Shown one piece after another: positions 1-11,040 of a DNA stretch of 64,000 bases. Position numbers and translations under genes: made by a program. How positions within the stretch are numbered: the stretch's first letter is position 1; each line of letters opens with the position of its first letter. Source of the stretch: Tupaia tana (taxonomy: Eukaryota; Chordata; Mammalia; Scandentia; Tupaiidae); the NCBI GenBank assembly GCA_026018925.1, contig JAKSZU010000009.1:84518139-84582138 (forward strand), in the 5' to 3' direction. The notes beneath the pieces are model-generated. The model worked only from the letters and a program-made list of their open reading frames with translations. It did not search any database and was not told the origin of the DNA.

Positions 1-168
1 TTCCATCTCCAGACCCCTGTCCTAAGGGACACTGAAGCAGGGCCCCCCCATCCCATCTCCAGCTCCGAATCCCTCAATCCCAATACACCTCTTTCTCTGT
101 CAGCCAGGACTGCCCTCAGCTCTACATCAGACCCTACTTCCATCTCCAGACCCCTGGCCTAAGTAACT

Positions 169-435
169 TTTTTTTTTCTTTTTTTGGAGAGGTTTTTGCT
201 ATAGGGCGCGTGCGCTCGCCAGACAGACAGAGAGAGACAGAGAGATAGAAAGCGAGAAATCACCCCCCAGGGGGGATGGCCACGCCGCAATCCCTTCTCC
301 TCCATTCTCCTCTCGGGATCTTGGGCACGCACACACACGCGCCCAGCGTGAGTTTAAGCCTCCGGGTCCAGGACTCGAACCGCGGTCGACTACGTGGGAG
401 TCCAGCGACATAGCCATTATGCTAACTGCTGGTCC
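169..435 (-). mobile_element. tRNA-derived SINE (CYN-like, long type)
   Basis: Reads antisense: poly-T, GGTTTTTGCTATAGGGC, CpG-rich body, then GCTAACTGCTGGTCC. The repeated flank CCTGGCCTAAGTAACTT is the TSD (about 152-168 and 434-450). Still CpG-rich, so relatively young. Confidence 0.9.
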
Positions 436-3060
436 CTGGCCTAAGTAACTTTGAGGCTGGGCCCCCCGCCCCAGTTCCAGCTCTGGCTCCCCAACACAGA
501 GACCCTCTATATCTATCATTCAAGACTACCCCTTGCTCTATAGCAGACTCTACTTTCATCTCCAGACCCCTGGCCTATGGAACACTGAGGCAGGGCCCCG
601 AGCCCCAGATCCAGCTCCTGCTGCCCCAACTCCAGAGACCCTCTATTTCTGTCAGCCAGGTGGAATATTTTTCACCTCCTTTTTCTCTTTCATTTGTTAA
701 TTTCACACTTCTCCTAATTACACAGCACAGCCACCAGCTCTACTGGAGATCCCACTCCCATCTCCACACCCTTGGCTTTAAGGACACTGAGGTAGGGCCT
801 CCCACTCCAGGTCCACCTCCAGAACCTCCAACCCAGAGATCCTCTATCTCTGTCAGCCAGGACTGCCCCCAGCCCTACATCAGATCCTTTTTCCATATCC
901 AGATCCCTAGCCTAAAATACTTTGAGTCAGGGCCCCCACCCCAGCTCCAGCTCTGGCTCCCAAAACCCAGGTACCCTCTATCTCTTTCAGTCAGGTAGGA
1001 TTTTTTTCTCCTTCTCTTCTTTCATTTCTTAATTTCACACTTCTTATTATCACACAGCAGTGCCCCCAGATCTACAGCAGATCGTACTTCCATCTACAGA
1101 CCCCAGGCCTAAGTGACATTGAGGCAGGGCCCCTTCTCCAGCTCCAGTTCCTGCTCCCCTAACCCCAGCGACCCTCAATCTCTGTCAGCCAGGTAGGCTC
1201 TTTTTTCTCCTCTTCTCCTTTTATTTCTTAATTTCATACTTCTCCTTATCGCACAGCACTGACCCCTGATTTACAGCGGACCCTAATTCCATCTCCAGAA
1301 CCCTGGCCTAAAGGACATTGAGGGAGGGCCCCTTGTCCCCTCTCCAGCTCCGGTCCCCCAAACCCAGTGTCCCTCTATTTCTTTAAGCCAAGACCATCCC
1401 CAGCTCTACATCAGGCACCACTTCAATATCCAGACCCCTGGTTTAAGGGCCCTGACACAGGGCGCCTCCCCCCAGCTCCAGCTCTGGCTCCCCCAATCCT
1501 AGCCACCCTCTATCTCTGTCAGCCACATAGGCTATTTTCCTCATTTTCTTCTTTTTTCATTTGTTAATTTCACACTTCTTCTGACAACACAAGATGTCCG
1601 ACAGCTCCACAGCAGAACCCACTTCCATCTCCAGACCTCTGGCCTAAGGGACACTGAGGCAGGGCCCCCATGCCTGAGCTGCAGCTCTTGCTCACCCAAA
1701 CCCAGCGACCCCTATCTCTGTCAGCCAGGTAAGCTTTTTTCTCCTTCTCTTTTTGTTTCATTTGTTAATTTCATACTTCTCTTTATCACACAGGATTGCC
1801 CCCAGATGTACGGCAGATCCCACTTCCATATCCAGACTCCTGGCCTACATTACTTTGAGGCAGAGTCCCCCACCCCAGCTCCAACTCTGGATCCCCCAAC
1901 CCCAGAGACCTTCTATTTCTGTCAGCCAGGACCACCTCCTGCTCTATAGCAGAGCCCACTTTCATCTCCAGACTTTTAGACTAAGCGACATTGAGGCAAG
2001 GCCCCAAGCCCCAGCTCCAGATCTGGCACCCCTAACCCCAGAGACCCTTTATCTCTGTCAGACAGGACCACCCCCAGCTTTACAGCAGACCCCACTTCCA
2101 CCTCCAGACCCCTGGCCTAAGGGACACTGAGGCAGGATCACAAGACCAAGCTCCAGCTCCGGCTCCTCCAACCCCAGCGACCCTTTATCTCTGTAAGTCC
2201 AGTAGGCTTTTTTTTCTTTTTCTCTTCTTTCTTTTCTTAATTTCACACTTTTCCTTATCACATAGCACCGCACCCAGCTCTACAGCAGACCCCATTTCCA
2301 TCTCTAGACCCCTGTCCTAAGGATCACTTAGGCAGAGCCCCCTGCCCCAGCTCTAGCTCCAGCTCTCCCAACCCCAGTGACCCTGTATCTCTGTCAGCCA
2401 GGACCACCACTAGCTCTACAACAGACCTCAGTTCTAGGTCCAGATGCCTGGTCTAAGGGACACTGAGGCAGGGCCCTTTATCCCAGCTCCAGCTTTGGGT
2501 CCCCAAACCCCAGTGACCTTTAACCTCTGTCAATCAGAACAGCTCCCAATTATATAGTAGACCCCACTTTGATCTCCAGATACCTGGATTAAGGGAAACT
2601 GAGGCAGTGCCCCCTGCCCCAGAACCAGCTCCAGCTACCCAATTGTAGATACCCTCTAATTCTGTCAGCCATTACTTTCCCCCAGCTTTGCAGCAGACCC
2701 CACTTCTATCTCCAGGCCCCTTGCTATAGGGACCCTGAGGTAGGGCCCCAGGGCTCAGCTCCAGCTCCAGCTCCCCCAACCCCATCAACCCTCGATCTTT
2801 ATCAGCCAGGACAGCCCTCAGTACTATAGCAGCCCCCACTTCCATATCAATACCCTTGGTCTAAGAGACACTGAGGTAGGGCCCCCCATCCCAGCTCCAA
2901 CTCCTGCTTCCCCAACCCCAGGAGCCTACTATCTGTGTTATCCAGGTAGGACTTTTTTTCTCCTTCTCTTCTTTTTAATTTAACACTTCTTATCACCCAG
3001 CAATGTCCCCAGCTCTACAGCAGACCCCACTTCCATTGCCAGGTCCCTGGCCTAAATTAT

Positions 3061-3313
3061 TTTTTTTTAGAGAGGTTTATTTTTTGCTATAGGGCGCGTG
3101 CACTCACCAGACAGAGAGAGAGACAGAGAGACAGAAAGCGAGAAATCACCCCCCAGGGGGGGATGGCCATGCCGCAATCCCTTCTCTTCTCGGGATCTTG
3201 GGCACGCACGCACACACGCCCAGTGTGAGTTTAAGCCACTGGGTCCAGGACGCGAACCGCGGTCGACTACGTGGGAGTCCAACGACATAGCCATTATGTT
3301 AATTGCTGGTCCT
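3061..3313 (-). mobile_element. tRNA-derived SINE (CYN-like, long type)
   Basis: Antisense copy in the monomer array with a perfect 15-bp TSD CCCTGGCCTAAATTA at 3045-3059 and 3314-3328. The body is about 20 bp shorter than neighbours in the CCTTCTCCTCC part. Confidence 0.9.
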
Positions 3314-3535
3314 CCCTGGCCTAAATTACACTTAGGCAGGGTTTCGTACCCCAGAATCAGCTCCGTCGCCTCCAACCCCAGTGACCCTCTATCTCTGTTA
3401 GCCAGGGCCAACCCCAGCTCTACAGAAGACCCCACTTCAAACTCCAGACCCTTGCCTTAAAGGACACTGAAGCAGGGCCTTCAGACATAGCTACAGTGCT
3501 ACCTCCCCCAATTCCAGGGACACTCTGTAAGCCAG

Positions 3536-3604
3536 GTAAGCTTTTTTTCCTCCTTCTCTTTTTTTTTTTCATTTGTTATTTCCACAATTCGCCTTATCAC
3601 ACAG
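3536..3604 (+). other. Intron-like GT-AG segment in the ORF1-proximal A1 monomer
   Basis: The segment begins GTAAGC after GCCAG and ends CACAG before CACAGACCCCAGC. It is pyrimidine-rich with a TTGTTA-type branch-like motif. The same segment occurs in other long monomers at about 660-725, 995-1057, 1193-1256, 1729-1793 and 2946-3000, and with damaged ends at about 1529-1591 and 2193-2265. Short monomers (for example near 116, 868, 2068, 2401, 2815) join CAGCCAG directly to GACTGCCCCCAGC, as a spliced product would. Whether it is spliced is unproven. Confidence 0.5.
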
Positions 3605-3660
3605 CACAGACCCCAGCTCTACAGCAGACCCCACTTCCATCTCGAGAGCTCTGGCAAAAT

Positions 3661-4014
3661 CTGTATTTTTTTTTTTTATTCTTTATTTTCCTTCTTTTTT
3701 TCTTCCCTCTTTTATTTTCCTCTTTTCCTCTTTCTCTACTCTCCTGGAGGGACTGGATAGGTCTAGCATCACAGTTCTGAAATTACCTAGTATTGTAAGA
3801 CTCTCTGGGATCCTCTATTTTACTGAACCACGTGCAAAAAATGAGATATTGCCATATAGACACCTGAATAGAATACTCCTCTTTGCGGCACATTGCTAAA
3901 CTCAACAGAAAAGAGACTTTTGCACACGTCAGTACACAGCAATAGGGAAACACACTTGCTCCTAGTCGAAGAAACATTCTTCTAAAATGTATTCTAAAGT
4001 GAATACATCTCTCA
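3661..4014 (+). other. Non-monomer 5' leader of half-L1 A1
   Basis: A T-rich stretch (3661-3740) is followed by sequence that leads to the ORF1 start. It contains AGCACATTGCTAA-like text (CGGCACATTGCTAAAC) resembling the region just upstream of the acceptor in half-L1 B1 at about 21519-21531, so this leader is homologous between the two families. Confidence 0.6.
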
Positions 4015-5087
4015 ATGCCTAGAAGTAGAAGAAGAGCCTCGGGTCTGAATAAACTAGGAAATATGTCTCTCTCAAAAGAACACAGTAACTCCCTTCCATT
4101 TCTCGAAAAAACAGAGGAAGTTACCAAAATGTCAGAGAAAGAATTTATAACATTCATGGTTACTGAATTCTATGAGTTAGAACAGAAAAGAGACAAATAA
4201 TTTCAGGAGATTAGGAAGTCCTTCAATAATATAAAAGAAGAAATGAACATGGTAAGAAAGAATCAGATGAAACTATTAGAGTTGAAGTCTGCAATACAGA
4301 AAATCAAAAACTCTCTCAAAGTATTAAAAGTTGATTAGATCATGCTAAAAATCGAATTTCTGACATAAAAGGTAAAACCTCTAACTTAGAGGAAATCACC
4401 AAAATATACATAAAATAACAACAACAAAAATATAAACCATGAGAATAATATATGAGAAATACTAGATTCCGTTACACACCCCAACACCGAATAATTGGTA
4501 TCCCAGAAGGTGAAGAAACTAATAAAGGCATGGAAAATCTATTCCATGAAATCCTGGAAAAATATTTCCCAAGTCTAGAGAGGCACTCAAACATTCAGAC
4601 CCAAGAAATATAAAGTAACCAAAATAGAATCAACCCCAGAAAATCTTCCCCAAGGCACATCTTAGCCAGACTGGCAAAAATCACAGATAAAGACAAGAGG
4701 CTAACAGCAGACTTCTCATCGGAAACGATGTGAGTGAAGACAGAATGGGAAAACATATTCAAAGTGTTAAGGGAAAAACAATTGCAACCAAGAATACTGT
4801 ACCTGGCAAGATTATCCTTCATATGGGAAGAAAAGACAAGAACATTCTCAGATAAACAAAACCTGAAAGAATTTATCAGCACCAGACCAGATCTCCAAGA
4901 AATTCTCCAGAGAATGCTATATCAGGAAAATAAATTACAGACACACATAAATAAGCATTCAAAAACAGAAAATGGCCCACTTAATCGTAGGGACAAGTCT
5001 GGAGTTGAATATTATATCCTAGAATTCAATGGGGAAGATCGAACCACAACAGAATATAAAGTACATGAGACTGAACTGGTGAAATAG
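4015..5087 (+). pseudogene. L1 ORF1 (RNA-binding chaperone) of half-L1 A1, broken
   Basis: ORF1p is the trimeric RNA-binding protein of L1 particles. Visible here are an N-terminal MSEKEFITFMVTEFYELEQKR segment, coiled-coil-like text around 4190-4400, the RRM-region motif IIGIPEGEE (in nucleotides near 4493) and the C-terminal part WENIFKVLREKQLQPRILYL (near 4750). Several stops and frame changes break it (first in-frame stop at about 4198). The terminal stop used by copy A2 (after YQEN) is mutated, so this copy reads on to 5087. No ORF2 follows. Confidence 0.85.
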
Positions 5088-5443
5088 CATCCTGTGGCTT
5101 TTGACTAAACTATTGCTGCTTTTCTTCTAGGCTTTGTTGTTCGGTTGTAAGAGTTTGTGTCCTGTCTTCAGTTGTCGATAGGTTCATGTACCTTCTATTT
5201 GAACAGAATACTAACATTGTTTCCTGGCTTTAAGTTTTAAGCAAAGTTTCTTACCATTTAAAAACTGCTTTTCTTGAAATTACCAGCTGAACTTGCTATT
5301 GAAAGTAGTTAGATTATTATTTATTTTATTTTATTTTATTTTTACATTTTTTAATACATTCAATCACATTATTTAGCTTACAAGGTGATCATTTCAATAT
5401 GTGAACATTTCTCCCCGGTCCAGTTGATCAAAATATAACAATA

Positions 5444-8380
5444 CTACCTCCCTGTCTCAAAAATGCTGTCTCCATATCCCTCCTCCAAATGTTTTTCCCC
5501 AGACCCCACTCCTCCACACATACCACATCTGGCATTCACAAACATCTCTTGTGTTTGTACATCCTTTAGCCCGTCAGTTTCAGTTATAGAGTGCGGACAC
5601 TCGGTATATATTAAGTGGAGACATACAGTGTCTCCCTTCATAGCCTGGCTTGCTTCACTCAGCAATAAATCTTCCATATTCTTCCACTTTCTGTCAAAAG
5701 CCAGGGTTTTGTTGTTTTTTATGACTGAATAGTATTCCATAGAATATATGTGCCACAGTTTTTCAATCCATTCTTCCGTACGGGGGCATTTGGGTTGGTT
5801 CCATGTCTTAGCAATCATGAAAAGTGCCACAATAAACATCGATGTGCAAGCACTTTTCTAATGAAGAATTCTTCTGTCCTTTGGGTAGATGCCAAGGAAT
5901 GGGATTGCTGTATCATATGGTAGCTCTATTTGTAGACTTGAAGAATCTCCAAATTGTTCTCCACAGTGGTTGGACTAATTTACATTCCCAACAGCAGTGT
6001 AAGAGAGTTCACCTTTCACCACACCCCCACCAACATTTATCATTCTTTGTTGTTTTTTTTTAATCTTAGACATTCTGACTGGGGTTAGGTGGTATCTCAT
6101 TGTTGTTTTGATCTGCATTTCCCTTATGATGAGGGATGTTGAGCATTTGTTCATATGCCTATTGGCTATTTGTATGTCATCTTTAGAGAGTGTTTTTTTT
6201 TTTTTTCAAATCCTTCTCCCATTTTTAATAGAGTTGATCATCTTTTTTCCAATCAGCTTCTTTACTCCCTTGTGTATTCTGGTTATCAGTCCCTTATCTG
6301 ATGCATAATTTACAAAAATATTTTCCCATTCTGAGGGCTGTCGATTCACATTACTTACTGTGTCTTTTGCCATGCAGAAACTTCTTAGTCTGATGTAATC
6401 CAATTTGTCTATTTTGGGGATTATTGACTGTGCTTTGGGGGTCTTATTTAAGAAGTCGTTCCCTACCCCAATGTCTCCCAGAGTTTCCCCAGTGTTTTCT
6501 AGAAGCAGTTTAATAGGTTGGGGTCTTAGATTTAGATCCTTGATCCACCTTGACTTGATTTTTGTCAAAGGTGAGAGGTAGGGGTTCAGATTCATCTTTC
6601 TACAGGTGGAAATCCAGTTTTTTCCAGCAACATTTACTGAAGAGGTTTTCATTTTCCCACTGGATTGACTGGTACCCCTTGTCAAAAATCAGTTGACTGA
6701 ATGATTGGGAATTTATTCTTGTGGACTCAATTCTGTTCCATTAGTCCACATGTCTGTTCCTGTGCCAGTACCATGCTGTTTTGATTACCACAGCTCTGTA
6801 GTGCATTTTTGGGTCAGGGAGTGAGATGCCGCCCATTCCACTCTCCTTGTGTAGAATTGCTTTGGCAATATGGGGTCTTTTATTATTCCAGACGAATTTT
6901 ATGATTGTCTTTTCAAGATCTGTGAAGAATGTGTCTCGTACTTTGATTGGCATTGCATTAAATAGGTAGATTAAATTTGGGTAGAATTGCCATTTTGATT
7001 ATATTAATTCTTCCAGTCCAGGAACATGGGATGTCCTTCCACTTTTTTGTGTTATTTTCAATTTCTTTTTTTAGTCTTTCATACTTTTCCTTGTGGAGGT
7101 CTTTAACTTCTTAGGTTAGATTTATCCTTAAGTATCTTATACTTTCGGTGGCTATGGTAAACAGAATAACTTTTTCCAGTTCTATCTCCATCTGCCTGTT
7201 GTTTGTATATAGAAATACTATAGACTTCTGTATATTAATTTTCTATCCTGCAACTTTACTGTATTTGTGCATTAATTCCAGAAATTTTTTCATGAAAATC
7301 ATTGGGTCTTCTATGTACACAATCATGTCATCTGTGAATAGAGAGAGTTTCACCTCTTCTTTTCCTATTTGGATGCCTTTAATTTTCTCCTTTTTTCTGA
7401 TTGCATTGGTGAGGACTTCCAGTACTATATTGAGAAGGAGTGGAGAAAGTGGGCATCCTTGTCTTGTGCACGTTTTTAATGGGAAAGCTTTCAGCTTTTC
7501 TCCATTCAGGATGATGTTCGTAATGGGTTTTTCATAGATAGCTTTTATAGTGTTGAGAAATGACCCTTGTATGCCGATTTTGCTTAGAGCCTTGATCATA
7601 AAGGGATGTTGTATCTTATCAAATGCTTTTTCTGCATCAATTGATATGACCATATGGTTTTTGTCTCTTTTCCTGTTAATATGGTGTATTACATTTATGG
7701 TTTTGCATATGTTGAGCCAACCTTGCATTCCTGGAATAAAGCCTACCAGATCGTGATGAATAATCTTTTTTACAAGTTGTTGGATATGGTTTGCTAGTAT
7801 CTTGTTGAGAATCTTTGAGTCTATATTTATCAGAGATATTGATTTATATTTTTCCTTCCTTGTCCTGTCCTTACCTGTTTTAAGGATAAAGGTGATAGAG
7901 GAGGCTTCATAGAATGAATTAGGAAGAGATTCACCCTTTTGGATCTTTAGAAATAACTTGAGCAGAATGGATGTTAACTCTTCTATGAAAGTTTTATAGA
8001 ACTCAGAGCTGAAACCATCAGGGCCAGGGCTTTTCTTTGTTGGGAGGTTATTTATTACTGATTCAATCTCCTGGCTTGTTATGGGCCTATTTAGACTCTC
8101 TATATCCTCCTGGCTCAATCTTGGTAGATTATACATGTCCACAAATTTGTCCATCTCATCCAGATTGTCTTCTTTCTTGGCATATAGTTGTTCATAGTAT
8201 TCTCTAATGATGTTCTGTATTTCTACTTTGTCTGTTGTTATATTTCCTGCTTCATTGCAGATTTGATTTACCTGATTCCTTACTCTCTTCTTCTTAATAA
8301 GTCTCGCTAGTGGTGTATCAATTTTCTTTATCGGTTATTATCGATGTAACTGGATCTGTCCCAACGTTTAAGTTGGCCAT
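5444..8380 (-). pseudogene. L1 ORF2 remnant: reverse transcriptase without endonuclease
   Basis: ORF2 starts near 8380 ([16 protein letters not shown]) and then jumps at about 8331 into the region just before the reverse transcriptase, skipping the endonuclease. The longest open part (7243-8154) holds RT landmarks: [49 protein letters not shown] and [12 protein letters not shown]. The catalytic motif is F-T-D-D rather than the F-A-D-D usual in human L1. The C-terminal part is visible at 5444-5839 and 6206-6953. Stops and frameshifts separate these blocks, so it is not functional. Confidence 0.9.
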
Positions 8381-8464
8381 TGTCAGAGCAGCCTTTTATT
8401 CCTTTGTTTCTGTCCGTTAGCTCTTTAGTTTTCCTGGAACAGTACTTTCTTCAGGGTTTCTTGA

Positions 8465-9410
8465 AGAACTGGTCTGGTGCTGGCAAATTCTTTCAGGTCT
8501 TGTTTGTCTGAGAAGATTTTAATCTTTTTATTTTCCCCATATGAAGGATAATCTTGCAGGATACAATAATCTTGGTTGAAATTGTTTCTCTCTTAGCACT
8601 TTCAATACATCTTCCCATTCTTTCCTTGGTTGCATTGTTTCCATTGAGAGGTCTGGAGTTAGTCTGATGGGATGACCTTTGTATGTCCCTTCTCGTTTCT
8701 CTCTTGCCAGTTTTAGTATCATGTCTTTATCTGTGGACTTGGATAGTCTGGCTAAGATGTGCCTTGGGGAAGATCTTCTGGGGTGGATTCTAACTGGGGT
8801 CTTTTGTATTTCCTGGGTGTTGATGCTAGAGTGCCTCTCCAGACTTGGGAATTTTTCTTCTAGGATTTCATGGAATAGATTTTTCATGCCGTTATTAGTT
8901 TCTTCACCTTCTGGGATGGCAATTATTCTGATATTTGGGCGTCTTATGGAATCTAGTATTGCCTGTATATGATCCTTGTGTTTTTGTTGTTGTTGTTGTT
9001 GTTATTTTCTCTATCTTTTTGGTGGTTCTTTCTAGGTCAGAGGTTTTATCTTCTACATCAGAGATTCAATCTTCAGCATGATCTAATTGACTTTTAATAC
9101 TTTCAAGGGAGTTTTTGATTTCCTCTATTCCAGATTTTATGTCTAATAGCTCCATCTGGTTCTTTCTCAGAGTCTCCATTTCTTCTTTAATATCTTGGAA
9201 TGACTTCCTCATCTCCTGTGGTTCATTGTCTCTTTTCTGTTCCAACTCGAAGAATTTGTTCACCATAAATGTTCAAAATTCTTTGTCTGATATTTTGGTA
9301 ACATTGTCCATTAGCAGGAAGGATGGAGGGGAGTTACCCTGTACCTTTGATGGAGATATATTTCCTTATTTATTCATACCAGATGCTCTTCTACTTCTAG
9401 CCATTGGAAG
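8465..9410 (-). pseudogene. L1 ORF1 of L1-1, broken
   Basis: Pieces on the minus strand give a coiled-coil-like segment (9066-9266) and the C-terminal domain (8528-8887) with RSSPRHILARLSKSTDKD and EWEDVLKVLREKQFQPRLL. Stops and a (GTT)n expansion at about 8983-9003 interrupt it. It is the usual partner ORF of ORF2 downstream at about 8380. Confidence 0.85.
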
Positions 9411-9759
9411 ATGTACTAACTTTTAAGTACCTGTTAGGCAAATGTTTCACTGGCTAGGCGTGTTTTTTCCTTTTGTTGGGAATTGACGTCTACCAAAGTC
9501 TCTTTTCTGTTGTTTTTAGTAATGTGGTCTCAAAAAAGGTTTTCAGGTGTCTGAAGAGCAGAATCTCCTTTTTCACAACTGGTTCGGTATAAGGGAAGAA
9601 CCAATATAACTTTATATGACTAGAAGATTTCAGATCTCTGAATCTAGAACTAACTAGTCCCTCTGGCAAATGGAAGAAGAAGAGAAGATAATATAAATGA
9701 AAAGAAAGGAGGAGAAAGGGGAATGAAGAATAATTCGTGTATAAACGCGGCACGCAATT

Positions 9760-10187
9760 TCGCCAGGTGCCTTCAGATATACCAGGCTGCTGGCTGCCAC
9801 AGCCAAAGGGGCAGTCTGTGGAGAAAGGGAGAGGAAGAAATTTACAAAAGAAAGGGGGACAGTAAAGACGAAAAAATGGAGTAACTTTCTGCCTGCCTAG
9901 GGGTCTGTGTGGATCCTGGACTGGGAGTCTGGATGAAATTCCGTGGGGGTAATGTTGCCCCCTTGCTGGCCAGGTGTCTTCAGATGCACCAGGCTGCTGG
10001 TGCTACAGCCAAAGGGGCAGTCTGTGGAGACAGGGAGAGGAAGAAACCCAGAAAAGAATGGGGGACAGTAAAGAAAAAAGAATGGAGGAACTTTCTACCT
10101 GCCTATGGGTCTGGGTGGATCCTGGACTGGGGGTCTGGATGGGAGTCAGTGGGGGCAGTGTTGCCCCCTTGCTGGCCAGGTGCCTTC
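9760..10187 (-). repeat. 5'-UTR monomers (about 213 bp) of L1-1
   Basis: Two tandem copies: AGGTGCCTTCAGATATACC (about 9768) and AGGTGTCTTCAGATGCACC (about 9971), each running through AAAGGGGCAGTCTGTGGAGA to TTGCTGGCCAG. A third unit begins at about 10178 and stops at the TSD. The sequence is unrelated to the other monomer types in the window. Confidence 0.85.
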
Positions 10188-11020
10188 AAGTAGTTAGATT
10201 ATTTAAGAAATTGTGTAATCAGTAAAATGTGGGGGGGGGGGAAGGAATGGAAGACAACTGTAAATACCAGAGATAGTGTGAGAAGAGGGTGAGAAATGGC
10301 ATAGGGTCAGACATAGGAGGATATATATATATACGCACATATATATAACTAGAAATAGGTAATTATTGATGATAACATGCATGATCAAGCCACTATGCAG
10401 TATATTCACATTTTGTATGCTGTGATGATGCTTAGGGGATGAATGTAAATTAAATAATTTTAAAAAAGTTTCAGGAGAAAAAAAACACAAAAACTGTTTT
10501 TCTTGAAATTTAAAAGTATGCATTAAAAATACCTACTTGATGACTGCAAAATACCTACTTGATGACTGCAGTAAGCTATATAGCCCCAGTTAGGTGATAC
10601 TTTATAGCATGTTTATTCTACTCACTGAAGTAGAATAAACAGACTGGTGTTCATAAATATGCATATATCAGCTGTGCTTCCTATTAAAAATATTTAGATT
10701 AATTAAGTTCTTTAGCAAATCAATAAAATGTGTGTGGGAGGGAAGGCATAGAAAGCAACCATGGATACCAGAGACAATGTGGGAGGAGGGTGGGATACAG
10801 CAGAGGATGAGAGATAGGGAATCAAGGATGGCAAAATAAAAAATACAGGGAACAAAAAATGGAAAATTATTTCTTGATGATAATACGTATGTTGATGTGT
10901 TTATTGAGTCAATATACAGTGTATTCTGGATGGAAATTTTTATTTTGTATGCTGTAATGAATGTATAGTGAATGAATGTAAATAAATAAATTTAAATACA
11001 AATAATAATAATAATAATAA
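10188..11020 (+). mobile_element. Second part of half-L1 A1: duplicated 3' tail
   Basis: This continues the A1 tail after the L1-1 insertion. Two related units lie in tandem: unit 1 (about 10195-10460) and unit 2 (about 10690-11000). Both run GTGTAATCA/AATCAATAAAATGTG, a purine-rich stretch, a CAGTATATTC / CAGTGTATTC box, TTTTGTATGCTGT, then AATGAATGTAAAT-type ends. Between them is a small direct repeat (AATACCTACTTGATGACTGC twice, about 10539-10570) and an 11-bp perfect inverted repeat (10611-10621 with 10630-10640). Confidence 0.8.
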
Positions 11021-11040
11021 AAGAGAGAGAGTAATGACAG

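Larger units (their letters stand above)
1..3660 (+). repeat. Tandem 5'-UTR monomer array of half-L1 A1
   Basis: Diverged head-to-tail monomers of about 138 bp (short) or about 200-205 bp (long) recur through the stretch. Each has a CAGACCCCACTTCCATCTCC part, a GGCCTAAGGGACACTGAGGC part, an AGCTCCAGCTC part and a CTCTATCTCTGTCAGCCAG part. The long type differs by an extra 55-69 nt beginning GTAGG/GTAAG and ending CACAG. The array lies directly upstream of ORF1 at 4015 and so occupies the position of an L1 promoter. Monomeric 5' UTRs acting as promoters are known from mouse L1; promoter function here is inference. The array starts before the window. Two SINEs (169-435, 3061-3313) interrupt it. 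Confidence 0.85.
5319..10187 (-). mobile_element. L1-1: L1 retrotransposon with an internal deletion
   Basis: Order on the minus strand: 5' monomers (about 9760-10187), ORF1 (about 8465-9410), remnant ORF2 (about 5444-8380), 3' UTR and a TAAAA-rich tail (5319-5445). The TSD AAGTAGTTAGATTATT is perfect on both sides. About 1.1 kb, nearly the whole endonuclease domain, is missing at about 8331-8334, which explains the length of 4.87 kb against about 6 kb for a complete L1. It inserted into the 3' tail of half-L1 A1 and is therefore younger than that element. Confidence 0.92.
1..11020 (+). mobile_element. Half-L1 A1 (ORF1-only L1 derivative), split by a later L1
   Basis: The element has three parts in + orientation: a monomer array (1-3660) running off the window start, an L1 ORF1 (about 4015-5087), and a 3' tail. 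The tail is cut at 5318 and resumes at 10188, because a minus-strand L1 (5319-10187) sits in it, flanked by a perfect 16-bp TSD at 5303-5318 and 10188-10203. No ORF2 (endonuclease or reverse transcriptase) follows ORF1; the sequence passes straight into a 3' tail shared with the copies at 17137-19665 and 45430-46632. The gene order resembles HAL1 (half-LINE-1) elements of other mammals. Assignment to HAL1 itself, rather than an independent L1 derivative, is inference. Confidence 0.8.

Noticed and set aside
660..2130. Proline-rich open frames in the first 3.5 kb
   Set aside because: They arise from the C-rich monomer array and have no coding features.
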